Positions 1-8,067 of a DNA stretch of 45,474 nucleotides are shown one piece after another; position 1 is the stretch's first letter, and every line of letters begins with the position of its first letter. The DNA comes from Candidatus Heimdallarchaeota archaeon. GTDB taxonomy: Archaea > Asgardarchaeota > Heimdallarchaeia > Heimdallarchaeales > Heimdallarchaeaceae. The notes beneath the pieces are model-generated. The model made no database searches. It saw only the letters and a list, made by a program, of their open reading frames with translations, and was not told the DNA's origin. Location: assembly GCA_016840095.1 (NCBI GenBank), contig JAEOSZ010000050.1:1-45474 (forward strand), given 5' to 3'. The translations under genes and the position numbers were made by a program.

Positions 1-1708
1 AGAAGAATATGATGCAGTTGTTGTAGGAGCTGGTTTAAGTGGATTGCGTGCAGCTCTTGAGCTTTCAGAACACTGGAAGGTTGCTGTAGTAAGTAAAGTT
101 CATCCTGTTCGCAGTCACTCAGGGGCAGCTCAAGGAGGAATTAATGCTTCCTTAGGTAACACTGAAGCTGGTCAGGAAGATTCTCCTGAGAAACATGCTT
201 ATGATACAGTCTATGGATCTGATTATCTTGCTGATCAAGATGCTGTGCTCTTAATGTGTGAAGAAGCGCCAAAAATTGTTGTTGAATTTGAGAGTATGGG
301 GGCACCGTTTTCACGTTTAGATTCAGGTTTAATTGCCCAAAGACCCTTTGGAGGTGCTGGTTTTCCACGAACATGTTATGCAGCTGATAGAACTGGTCAC
401 GTTTTATTACACACATTGTACGAACAATGTGTTCACAAGAATGTACAATTCTTTGACGAATTCTTCTTAGTTGATCTGATAAAAGTTGAAGAACAGATTA
501 CAGGGGTTCTAACTCTTGATATGACATCAGGAGAATTTGTGATTTTTAGAACAGGTTATGTCATCTTAGCGACTGGAGGTTTTGGAAGAACCTATAAGCG
601 TTCAACTAATGCCATCATCAATACTGGTGATGGAGTAGGAGCAGCTTTCAGAGCAGGTGTTCCAATGCAAGATTGTGAATTTGTTCAGTTCCATCCTACA
701 ACCCTGTATGGAACAAATATACTTATCACTGAAGGAGCAAGAGGAGAAGGAGGTTTACTCTATAACAATCTTGGTGAAAGATTTATGTTAGATGTTGCTC
801 CAGGTGCAAAAGAACTAGCTCCACGAGATATTGTTGCTCGAGCAATTGAAACAGAAGTCCGAGAAGGACGTGGATTTGAGGATGCTTATGTTCATTTAGA
901 CCTCACTCATCTTGGAGCTGAAAGAATAAAAGAAAGATTACCAGGTATTAGAGAAATATCTATGTATTTTGCTGGAGTTGACCCTATAAAAGAACCTATT
1001 CCTGTTCAACCAGGACAGCATTATTCTATGGGGGGAATAGGCACTAAATTTGACGGTGACGTTTGTGAAACAATCCTTTCTGGCTTATATGTTATTGGAG
1101 AGACTGCTTGTATCTCTGTCCATGGTGCTAACCGTCTTGGAGGAAATTCTCTCTTAGAAACAGCTGTTTTCGGAAGACATGTTGGAAGACTATTGTTAGA
1201 GAAAGGTTTACCAAATCTTCCTGAAGATATCAGTATAATGAATGCAGAAGAAAACGCCATTCAAACAATAGAACAGTTGCTAGATAAGTGGGAAAACAGC
1301 TTAGGTAAGCTTCCAATAAAAATTCAAAAAGCCATGGGTGAAGCACTAGATACTAAAGTAGGTGTTTTTCGAACAGAAGAAGAGCTAAAGGAAGCTTATG
1401 ATGAAATCTGTCAATTACAGATTGAATTTAGAAATGTGAAAGTTTCAACGAAAAAGAGAAGATTCAATTATGGATTAATTCGAACTCTCGAACTCAGAAA
1501 CATGCTTGATATAGCAGAAGTTACAGCTTTTGCAGCATTATGGAGAAAGGAGAGTAGAGGGGCTCATTCTAGGATAGACTTTCCAACAAGGAATGATGAA
1601 GAATTCCTTGTTCACTCAATGGTTAAAAGAGATGAAGAAGGGAATTTAACACTAGAAACTAAACCGGTGAAACTTGGTCAGTTTGAAGTAAAGGAGCGTG
1701 TGTATTAA
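1..1708 (+). CDS. sdhA: Succinate dehydrogenase / fumarate reductase flavoprotein subunit (5' partial)
   Basis: Oxidises succinate to fumarate with FAD in the TCA cycle or respiratory chain. The frame is open from base 2, so the gene starts outside the window; 568 residues are visible. Visible residues 6-14 carry the FAD-binding VVVGAGLSG motif, which a downstream TTG start at base 44 would cut off, so that start is not real. Further motifs: [10 protein letters not shown], whose His is the expected covalent FAD attachment site; HPTTLYG and TEGARGEGG of the substrate domain; HYSMGGI; and [15 protein letters not shown] with the active-site Arg region. The C-terminus has the family's ESRGAHSR block. 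The stop overlaps the sdhB start by one base (TAATG), so the two are translationally coupled. Succinate dehydrogenase is preferred over fumarate reductase because of the fumarase neighbour, but direction cannot be proven from sequence. Confidence 0.95.
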   Translation, partial: EEYDAVVVGAGLSGLRAALELSEHWKVAVVSKVHPVRSHSGAAQGGINASLGNTEAGQEDSPEKHAYDTVYGSDYLADQDAVLLMCEEAPKIVVEFESMGAPFSRLDSGLIAQRPFGGAGFPRTCYAADRTGHVLLHTLYEQCVHKNVQFFDEFFLVDLIKVEEQITGVLTLDMTSGEFVIFRTGYVILATGGFGRTYKRSTNAIINTGDGVGAAFRAGVPMQDCEFVQFHPTTLYGTNILITEGARGEGGLLYNNLGERFMLDVAPGAKELAPRDIVARAIETEVREGRGFEDAYVHLDLTHLGAERIKERLPGIREISMYFAGVDPIKEPIPVQPGQHYSMGGIGTKFDGDVCETILSGLYVIGETACISVHGANRLGGNSLLETAVFGRHVGRLLLEKGLPNLPEDISIMNAEENAIQTIEQLLDKWENSLGKLPIKIQKAMGEALDTKVGVFRTEEELKEAYDEICQLQIEFRNVKVSTKKRRFNYGLIRTLELRNMLDIAEVTAFAALWRKESRGAHSRIDFPTRNDEEFLVHSMVKRDEEGNLTLETKPVKLGQFEVKERVY

Positions 1709-2484
1709 TGGAAAATTTACAAAAATTTCTGATATTTAGGAAAGATTCTGAAACTCAAGAAATTAAGTATGATAGATTCGAAGTTCCGAGAAGAAAAGGT
1801 ATGACTATTCTGGAAGCATTGTTCTATATTCAAGATAACTTAGATTCTTCTCTTGCTTTTCGTTATTCTTGTCGAGGAGCAATTTGTGGTAGTTGCGGGA
1901 TGACAGTAGATAAAGTACCTGATCTTGCTTGCAGAACACAAGTTTCAGCTGTTAAAACTCAAAAGAAACCCGTAAAACTACCAGAGTTTTATTTTGGTAA
2001 AAATCCAAATTGGGATCAAGAAAATGAAATATTAATCGAACCATTGCCTAACATGAACATCATTCAGGATCTTGTAGTTAATATGGAACCTTTCTGGACT
2101 TTTTATAAAAAAATAGAACCTTATTTCATACGTGAGTGGAATGATGAAGCTCCTGAATCTCATCAGAGCTCTGATGCTGCAAGATCAATTGAACATCTAG
2201 TGAATTGCATTGCTTGTGGTCTTTGTTGGTCATGTCCTGTTAATGCAACTAACAAGAATTATTTTGGTCCAACAGCTCTAGCTAAAGCTGATAGATTTAT
2301 TGCAGATAATAGGTTATCAGAAGAGCATAGACAAAAAATCCTTACCAAAGTATGGCAAGGAAATGCTGTCCCAGCTTGTGAGAAATATTTTGTTTGTAAC
2401 AGGGTTTGTCCAAAAGGAGTAAGACCTGGTACAGCAATCAAAGATATTAGAGATAAGTGGTCACCACATGAACAAGAAAACTAG
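1708..2484 (+). CDS. sdhB: Succinate dehydrogenase iron-sulfur subunit
   Basis: Passes electrons from the flavoprotein through three Fe-S clusters towards the quinone site. It is 258 residues long, normal for the family. The N-terminal 2Fe-2S ferredoxin domain has Cys55, 60, 63 and 75. The C-terminal domain has Cys167, 170, 173 and 176, then Cys224, 230 and 234 with a CPKG block, as needed for a 4Fe-4S and a 3Fe-4S (or second 4Fe-4S) cluster. The spacing Cys173-x2-Cys176 is one residue shorter than the usual C-x3-CP. It starts within the sdhA stop codon and its 3' end overlaps fumC by 17 bases. No membrane-anchor (sdhC/D or sdhE/F) gene follows; it must lie upstream of the window or elsewhere. 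Confidence 0.95.
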   Translation: MENLQKFLIFRKDSETQEIKYDRFEVPRRKGMTILEALFYIQDNLDSSLAFRYSCRGAICGSCGMTVDKVPDLACRTQVSAVKTQKKPVKLPEFYFGKNPNWDQENEILIEPLPNMNIIQDLVVNMEPFWTFYKKIEPYFIREWNDEAPESHQSSDAARSIEHLVNCIACGLCWSCPVNATNKNYFGPTALAKADRFIADNRLSEEHRQKILTKVWQGNAVPACEKYFVCNRVCPKGVRPGTAIKDIRDKWSPHEQEN

Positions 2485-3856
2485 ATTAGAGAAAGACATC
2501 TTAGGAGTGGTGGAAGTTCCATCAGATGTTTACTGGGGAATCAACACCCAAAGAGCTCTTACGGATTTTAGAATCAGTGGAGAAAAGTTTCCAAATTCCT
2601 TCGTAATAGCTTTAGCTCAAATTAAAAAAGCATGTCTACAAGCTAATTTGGAACTTAACTTGATTGACCAGATAATAGTTAAAGCACTTATTCAATCTAT
2701 AGACGAAATTGTAATTGAAAATAAGTTGTTAGATCAATTTCCAGTTGATATATATCAAACAGGATCTGGAACTCAGACAAACATGAACATGAATGAGGTT
2801 TTAGCAAATAGAGCTAATGAAATCATGGGTCATGAATTAGGGAAAAAAACTCCAGTACATCCTAATGATCATGTGAATCAAGGACAATCATCTAACGATG
2901 TCATTCCTACAACTATGCATCTTGTTTCGATTGAAGAAATTCAGAATAAATTACTTCCAGCTTTACATAGAACTATATCAGTTCTTAATGATAAAATAGT
3001 TGAATTCAAAGACATCATCAAAGTAGGAAGAACACACCTTCAAGATGCAGTTCCTATTCCATTATCCATGGAATTTTTAGTTTATCAAAAACAACTTACT
3101 TCTGAGGAACAAAAACTAATCGAAATAGTTGAAGAATTAAAAGCAATACCTCTTGGTGGAACTGCATTAGGCACTGGAATTAACACTCATGAGGAATTTG
3201 GTGAGCTTGCAATTCAGAAGCTATCTTTGATAACAAATATCGACTTTCGATCAAATCCAGTTAAAGCTGAAGGAATAGCTTCCCATAGTCTCTTTGTCAA
3301 ACTAGGTAGTGCAATGAAATCTCTCTCTTTAGCTCTTCTAAAAATGGCTAATGACATCAGATGGATGAGTAGTGGACCTAGAGCTGGTTTAGGGGAATTA
3401 CTTATTCCTCAAGAAGAACCTGGTTCTTCAATAATGCCTGGAAAAATAAATCCTACTCAAGCAGAAATGTTAATACAAGTATGTCTTAGAATAATAGGAA
3501 ACGATACAACACTAACATTTGCTGAAGGATTTGGGAGTACTTTAGATCTCAATGTAACAAAACCATTGATTATCAAAACAATACTTGAATCTATCTTGCT
3601 TCTTTCAAATGGAATGATTTCTTTCACAAATAATTGTCTAAAAGAGCTTAAAGCTAATCATGTAGGAATAAAAAAACACTTGGAGGAAAACTTGATGATA
3701 GTAACAAAGCTTGTTCCAGAGATTGGATATGACACAGCAGCTGAAATTGCTAAGGAAGCACATGAAACAGGAAAAACTATCAAGGAAATAATCCAAGAAA
3801 AACAAATAAAAATTAACAACTTAGATGAAATTCTTGATCCTAAGAAAATGGTTTAG
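2468..3856 (+). CDS. fumC: Class II fumarate hydratase
   Basis: Reversibly hydrates fumarate to L-malate; soluble, homotetrameric and iron-independent in characterised members. It is 462 residues, the standard length. The signature GSSIMPGKINP is at residues 319-329, the substrate loop TGSGTQTNMN at 98-107, HPNDHVNQGQSSND at 131-144 and GRTHLQDA at 188-195 with the conserved His. The ATG lies inside the end of sdhB (17-base overlap), so succinate to fumarate to malate is encoded as one coupled unit. The aspartase/fumarase superfamily also holds aspartase and argininosuccinate lyase, but overall similarity and context favour fumarase. The last 17 bases overlap the 3' end of the convergent NosD-like gene. 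Confidence 0.94.
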   Translation: MNKKTRLEKDILGVVEVPSDVYWGINTQRALTDFRISGEKFPNSFVIALAQIKKACLQANLELNLIDQIIVKALIQSIDEIVIENKLLDQFPVDIYQTGSGTQTNMNMNEVLANRANEIMGHELGKKTPVHPNDHVNQGQSSNDVIPTTMHLVSIEEIQNKLLPALHRTISVLNDKIVEFKDIIKVGRTHLQDAVPIPLSMEFLVYQKQLTSEEQKLIEIVEELKAIPLGGTALGTGINTHEEFGELAIQKLSLITNIDFRSNPVKAEGIASHSLFVKLGSAMKSLSLALLKMANDIRWMSSGPRAGLGELLIPQEEPGSSIMPGKINPTQAEMLIQVCLRIIGNDTTLTFAEGFGSTLDLNVTKPLIIKTILESILLLSNGMISFTNNCLKELKANHVGIKKHLEENLMIVTKLVPEIGYDTAAEIAKEAHETGKTIKEIIQEKQIKINNLDEILDPKKMV

Positions 3857-5486
3857 ATTCAACTTCTCTTTCTAATTTTCTACGTAAGAATTTAGTTATT
3901 AAAATAGAGAAGAAAGAGATAAAAATTGGAAATGAGGTCTTTAGTGGATAATCTTCATCTGGTAGAACTATAGGATCTTTTAATGGATAGAGATCAAAGC
4001 TACCAGCACTCCCTTCAATGGCATATTTTCTTTTCATACCCTTATTAGACCAAAAATTACCAATAAACAAATCTGGGTGATACCAGTAATTTCCTATTCC
4101 TTCATCCAATGCTTGACTATCAGTTCCAGGTGGGCATATATTGTTAATAAAACTATTATGATGAATAATAATATCTCTACATTCTTGCTGTAGAGCTAAT
4201 GCAAACCATTCATTTTCTAAAAATAAGTTGTTACTTATAACCACATCTTGTCCTGATACAACAATAACCCCTCCACCTATTCCATTCCTGCATAAAGTGT
4301 TATTATACATCATGCAATCTTGAATATCATCTAAAAATATCCCCATCTCGTTATAATTACAGATGTTATTTATGATAGTTATATTTTCTCCAGAGAGATA
4401 GATTCCAAAACCATTTTTATTCAAAGAACAGACATTGTTTTCTACTATCATGTTAGATGAAGATTCAACAACTATTGCTTCTCCTCTAGTAGTATTTGAG
4501 CATTTATTTTCACTTAATTCTGATAAATCACATTTTTCTATATGTATCCCCATATAGTTTTCATCGCAATAATTTTTTTCAATTAGTAGATTATTAGAAT
4601 CACTACATTTTATTCCACAATCCCCTTCACTAAACTCATTGTTTGAGAATTTGCAGTTTGTACTGAATAAACAGTGAATACCTCTGAATGCTTCTATAAA
4701 CTGTAAATCTTCAATTATAATGTTAGTGCAATTAAAGAGTATTATTTGAGAATAATTAGAATCCTGGATAATTAAATCATTTAAGTTAAAGAAATAACCT
4801 ATCTCCAATCCTTTCATGATATTGTTTGATGCTGTGAATTGTTGAAGTTGATTGAAGGTTAAGTCTATATCAAATCCACCCTTATTGAAAATGTTATCAT
4901 TTGCAGTACAATTGAGTGTTTCTCTCAAGGATATCCCAGAAAAACTGATACCCAGATTATCAATATCAGATCTTCCATTAATATTGTTTTCAGTGATACT
5001 TACATTTGAAGCGTAACTAACATCGACTCCTCTGTAGTTTGATTCTATATTATTTTGTGAAATAATGATATTATCACAATTACTAATCCTTATACCAGTA
5101 AGCATATCGACTTGATAAAAAGTACCAAATTGAAGAATTATATTATTAGTTATATTAATATTAACACCAGGAAGATTCTCTATAACTACCCCATATATTG
5201 ATAAAATCCTACAATGTTCAATTGTAAAGTGTTTTGTAACATTTGCTATAATAATTCCATAAGTCACTCCAAGTCCATAAACAGAGTAATCTTTTATCAT
5301 ATAGGGATCTTCTATAGATCCTGATCCATCTGTAGCAAAACTCAGAAGATCTTCATCTGAAGTTATAACAATTTGATCAATTGCAATATAATTTATAGAA
5401 ATATCTTCAGCTTCATAAAGTAGTTTTGAATCATCAACAATTGAAATAGTATCAGAACTCAATCCAGATATAACGGCAAACATCAA
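3840..5486 (-). CDS. NosD-like right-handed beta-helix surface protein with C-terminal membrane anchor
   Basis: Many short Asn-rich repeats (for example NNIILQFG, NNICNYNEMGIFLDD, NNTLCRNG) are typical of parallel beta-helix (PbH1/NosD) proteins, which bind or process carbohydrates or act as surface proteins. The end GNYWYHPD...GNFWSNKG...YPLKDP is the usual NosD close. Residues about 519-535 form a hydrophobic helix followed by Arg/Lys, which suggests an anchored extracellular protein. The start is uncertain. The given TTG at 5486 lies inside a signal peptide: the open frame continues to 5543 and encodes KKSRLVLILSFSVLLMFAVI without an ATG. An ATG at 5544 is one base out of frame across a run of seven A (5522-5528). 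Substrate unknown. Confidence 0.75.
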   Translation of the reverse strand: MMFAVISGLSSDTISIVDDSKLLYEAEDISINYIAIDQIVITSDEDLLSFATDGSGSIEDPYMIKDYSVYGLGVTYGIIIANVTKHFTIEHCRILSIYGVVIENLPGVNINITNNIILQFGTFYQVDMLTGIRISNCDNIIISQNNIESNYRGVDVSYASNVSITENNINGRSDIDNLGISFSGISLRETLNCTANDNIFNKGGFDIDLTFNQLQQFTASNNIMKGLEIGYFFNLNDLIIQDSNYSQIILFNCTNIIIEDLQFIEAFRGIHCLFSTNCKFSNNEFSEGDCGIKCSDSNNLLIEKNYCDENYMGIHIEKCDLSELSENKCSNTTRGEAIVVESSSNMIVENNVCSLNKNGFGIYLSGENITIINNICNYNEMGIFLDDIQDCMMYNNTLCRNGIGGGVIVVSGQDVVISNNLFLENEWFALALQQECRDIIIHHNSFINNICPPGTDSQALDEGIGNYWYHPDLFIGNFWSNKGMKRKYAIEGSAGSFDLYPLKDPIVLPDEDYPLKTSFPIFISFFSILITKFLRRKLEREVESKPFS

Positions 5487-5590
5487 TAAAACACTAAAAG
5501 ATAAAATGAGTACAAGTCTACTTTTTTTGCTTAACAGATTGCATCACTACTTGGAATTAACGTGCGAGATACACTTACATCTTTATTAAT

Positions 5591-7006
5591 TTAGTCCTTC
5601 TCACTTAGTTTCCTTTTGATGTAGTATATACAGGCTTCTTCGGAGTTTACAATTTCCTCATTCATTATAGCATCTATTAGTTGTAATTTTATTATCTTAA
5701 TTTGGTCGCCTTCAACCTTAAAAATCTCTTTTATTCTATGTCCATTCAGTTTTGGTTCAAAGAAAATCAGATTCTCTCTTTGATATAAATCATTAATTCT
5801 ATCCAGTAAAGGAGTAAGTTTGATATCTGCAGTTTTAACAGATACTTCAGCTTTTGTAAGCAGAATGATATTGCTCAAATACTCTCCAAGTTCTCTTAAA
5901 ATCCTTCGTATATCATAATCACTTGGATTTGTTTTTGTTAAATCTAGCAGAGAGTGTCGGTATTTTATGTAAAACAAAATATCTGATTTTTCTTTATTTG
6001 AAAATTTGTAGAATTGTAAAATCCCTTCTACAACTTGAATAAGGCTTGAATCTCTGCTAAAGTTGATTTCCTCTAAAAGAACAGCTAAGAAGAGATTAAC
6101 ATCCTTAGAATCATTAGATTCTAGAAAGTTTAGTTTTGATGCAATTTTCAACAATGTATTTTTTTCACTATACTCCTCAGGATTAAGTACTATATTTTGC
6201 ACTTCTGGAAACATAACTTCTAGTATACCTAAATCCCTCATCAATTCGAAAGTTTTGCTTGGAGAAAAACTTAAAGATACTTTTAATTCATGAATGATTC
6301 TTTCTTTAGGTATATCAAGTATATTCGAAGCATTTATCCTAATACCTTCTTTAACTTCAGAGCTAATTCTAAATCCAAGTTTACATGCGAATCTTATCGC
6401 TCTAAACATTCTTAGGTAGTCCTCATGGAAAACTATCTCAGGTTCTCTTGTTGTTTGAATTAATTGATTTGAGAGATCCTCTACTCCATCAAATAAATCA
6501 ATAAAATGGTTTTCAAACATTATTAAGGCGTTAACAGTGAAATCTCTTCTTTGTAAGTCTTCAACAATGGAAGCTTTTTCGACAATTGGAACACGGGAAG
6601 GATACTCATATCGCTCTTTTCTTGTAGAGTTAAACTCAAACACTATACCATCAGGAAATCTTATTTGAGTTGTCAAGGTTTTATTACTCATTTTACCTAC
6701 TTTTCCTCCCATCTTTTCAGCAATTGCTTGTGTTAATTGATGAAGATCTCCTTTGAAGACTATAAAGTCAACATCTTCAGATTTTTTACCTAGAAGTAAA
6801 TCTCTCACAAAACCCCCTACAATGCCTATAGAGCAGTTCAAATTACCAGAAATCTCACGTATAGAGTTTATTTTTGATTGAATATTGTATCCAATAAGAG
6901 CTAATGTTTCTCTACTAATTTTATGAGACTTAAAATTAACTCCAGATTCTATTAGTTCTTTCAAACAAATTTCAAAATCTTGGTTAATTGGCAATTCAAT
7001 CAGCAA
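5591..7006 (-). CDS. Class II tRNA nucleotidyltransferase / poly(A) polymerase family protein
   Basis: Class II nucleotidyltransferase of the bacterial CCA-adding / poly(A) polymerase family; such enzymes add or repair tRNA 3' CCA or add A tails. Residues 64-69 GGFVRD start the catalytic motif, with metal-binding Asp78 and Asp80 (DVD); 153-160 RRDFTVNA is motif B; 195-199 EDYLR is the nucleotide-template motif, followed by the RAIRF helix. Length 471. About 55 N-terminal residues are extra, and no HD domain is recognisable in the C-terminal half. The first in-frame codon after an upstream stop is TTG at 7006; there is no ATG, and a TATA-like box 22 bases upstream fits a leaderless start. Archaea normally use the unrelated class I CCA enzyme, so function here (CCA, CC/A only, or polyadenylation) is open. 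Confidence 0.85.
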   Translation of the reverse strand: MLIELPINQDFEICLKELIESGVNFKSHKISRETLALIGYNIQSKINSIREISGNLNCSIGIVGGFVRDLLLGKKSEDVDFIVFKGDLHQLTQAIAEKMGGKVGKMSNKTLTTQIRFPDGIVFEFNSTRKERYEYPSRVPIVEKASIVEDLQRRDFTVNALIMFENHFIDLFDGVEDLSNQLIQTTREPEIVFHEDYLRMFRAIRFACKLGFRISSEVKEGIRINASNILDIPKERIIHELKVSLSFSPSKTFELMRDLGILEVMFPEVQNIVLNPEEYSEKNTLLKIASKLNFLESNDSKDVNLFLAVLLEEINFSRDSSLIQVVEGILQFYKFSNKEKSDILFYIKYRHSLLDLTKTNPSDYDIRRILRELGEYLSNIILLTKAEVSVKTADIKLTPLLDRINDLYQRENLIFFEPKLNGHRIKEIFKVEGDQIKIIKLQLIDAIMNEEIVNSEEACIYYIKRKLSEKD

Positions 7007-7023
7007 TTATCATGTACATACAT

Positions 7024-7032
7024 TAAATATAA
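7024..7032 (-). promoter_or_regulatory. TATA-like box for the nucleotidyltransferase gene
   Basis: On the minus strand the sequence reads CTTATATTTA, centred about 22-26 bases before the TTG start at 7006, the archaeal TATA position for a leaderless transcript. Seen by eye only. Confidence 0.35.
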
Positions 7033-7118
7033 GAATTATTTTGCATTTGATTTCTATAGGTTTTTATTGTGGAATGTACAGAATGTACTTGATTGAAGAA
7101 TAGAGAGTAGGGGACCGA

Positions 7119-7931
7119 ATGACAGCAGAAACCTTCATAACAGGATTTGAAAATGTCTTATTTTATCTAGCTATTGGTCTTTTAATTGCAGGAGGAATCT
7201 TTGTTTTTCTATCATTTGTATTCAATTTCCAAAGCTTAATGCATGCCTTGGGAATCGGAGATCACGATATTTCAGCAGATCATGACATTTCTTCGGATCA
7301 TGATATATCTACAGACCACGATGTTTCTGTTGATCATGATGTTTCATTAGATCATGATGTTTCTATTGACCACGATATCTCTGTAGATCATGATATCTCG
7401 ATAGACCATGATATTTCAGTTGACCATGAACTCACTCTAGATAAAGATGTAGTGCTCGATAAGGAAGTAGTATCAGATATTTCAACAATTCAAGCGGATG
7501 GGATAAAAGATATTACTCATTCATCAGCACCAATATTTCTATTACTATCAACATATACAGTAATGTTTGGAATATTGGGATTATCTACACTTAAGATACC
7601 TTCATCAAGTATTGGATTGCGAATTTTCAGAATTGTTGTTATCTTTGTTTCACCATATCTTTTAGCTCTAATTATAACAAACATATGGAAAAGAATCTCA
7701 GCAACAACTGTCAAACCAATTGTCAGAGGAGTTCAATTAATTGGTAAAGAAGGCGAAGTTTTTGTTCCAGTTGACTCAAAAGGCGGAATGATTTATGTAG
7801 ATCTAGGGGAAGGATTAGGTGAACAAAAATTACCTGCGAAAAGCTTTGATTATTACAAGAGATACGAGAGAGAAGAAAAGGTAAGAATAATTGCAGTAAA
7901 AAATGGAATTTATCTGGTAGATAACATATGA
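7119..7931 (+). CDS. NfeD-like membrane protein with DHD[IV]S repeat array
   Basis: A 270-residue membrane protein. Order: hydrophobic helix at about 13-37, an Asp/His repeat region at 48-119, two hydrophobic helices at about 137-157 and 165-188, then a soluble C-terminal domain (about 198-270) that looks like the NfeD OB-fold (VQLIGKEGEVFVPVDSKGG, then YVDLGEGLGEQKLPAKS). NfeD proteins work with SPFH/flotillin proteins in membrane microdomains, and the next gene is a flotillin-like protein on the same strand. The repeat region is 12 hexapeptides, the first nine DHD[IV]Sx and the last three degenerate; I know of no NfeD with this insert. Asp/His density suggests metal or cation binding (inference). 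A T-rich tract follows the stop. Confidence 0.72.
   Translation: MTAETFITGFENVLFYLAIGLLIAGGIFVFLSFVFNFQSLMHALGIGDHDISADHDISSDHDISTDHDVSVDHDVSLDHDVSIDHDISVDHDISIDHDISVDHELTLDKDVVLDKEVVSDISTIQADGIKDITHSSAPIFLLLSTYTVMFGILGLSTLKIPSSSIGLRIFRIVVIFVSPYLLALIITNIWKRISATTVKPIVRGVQLIGKEGEVFVPVDSKGGMIYVDLGEGLGEQKLPAKSFDYYKRYEREEKVRIIAVKNGIYLVDNI
7260..7475 (+). repeat. 18-base tandem coding repeat (12 copies, Asp-His-Asp-Ile/Val-Ser-x)
   Basis: Twelve consecutive 18-base units encode residues 48-119 of the NfeD-like protein. Units 1-9 are DHDIS/DHDVS plus a variable residue (A, S, T, V, L, I, V, I, V); units 10-12 decay to DHELTL, DKDVVL and DKEVVS. Codons vary between units (gatcatgat, gaccacgat), so the protein pattern is more conserved than the DNA, which argues for selection on the peptide rather than a very recent expansion. 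Confidence 0.95.
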
Positions 7932-7937
7932 AATTCC

Positions 7938-7956
7938 TCTTTTTTTCTTTTTATTT
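7938..7956 (+). terminator. T-rich terminator after the NfeD-like gene
   Basis: CTCTTTTTTTCTTTTTATTT begins about 7 bases after the stop. Archaeal RNA polymerase terminates at such oligo-T runs. This suggests the flotillin gene, 136 bases downstream, can also have its own promoter. Confidence 0.4.
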
Positions 7957-8067
7957 ACGATTAAAACCTGATAATTTTTTGCTCTTCTTTGCGAAATTTT
8001 TATTTAGATAGATTAAAAAGCCCCCATGCGAGTAATTTAAACACCTAAGAATGAGGGTCAGAAAGCA

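Noticed and set aside
141..416. Open frame on the minus strand within sdhA
   Set aside because: It is the shadow of a strongly supported gene; no motif and no ribosome site.
4100..5300. Asn-rich repeats in the beta-helix protein considered as a DNA repeat array or CRISPR
   Set aside because: The repetition is loose and only at protein level; no conserved direct repeat or regular spacer length.
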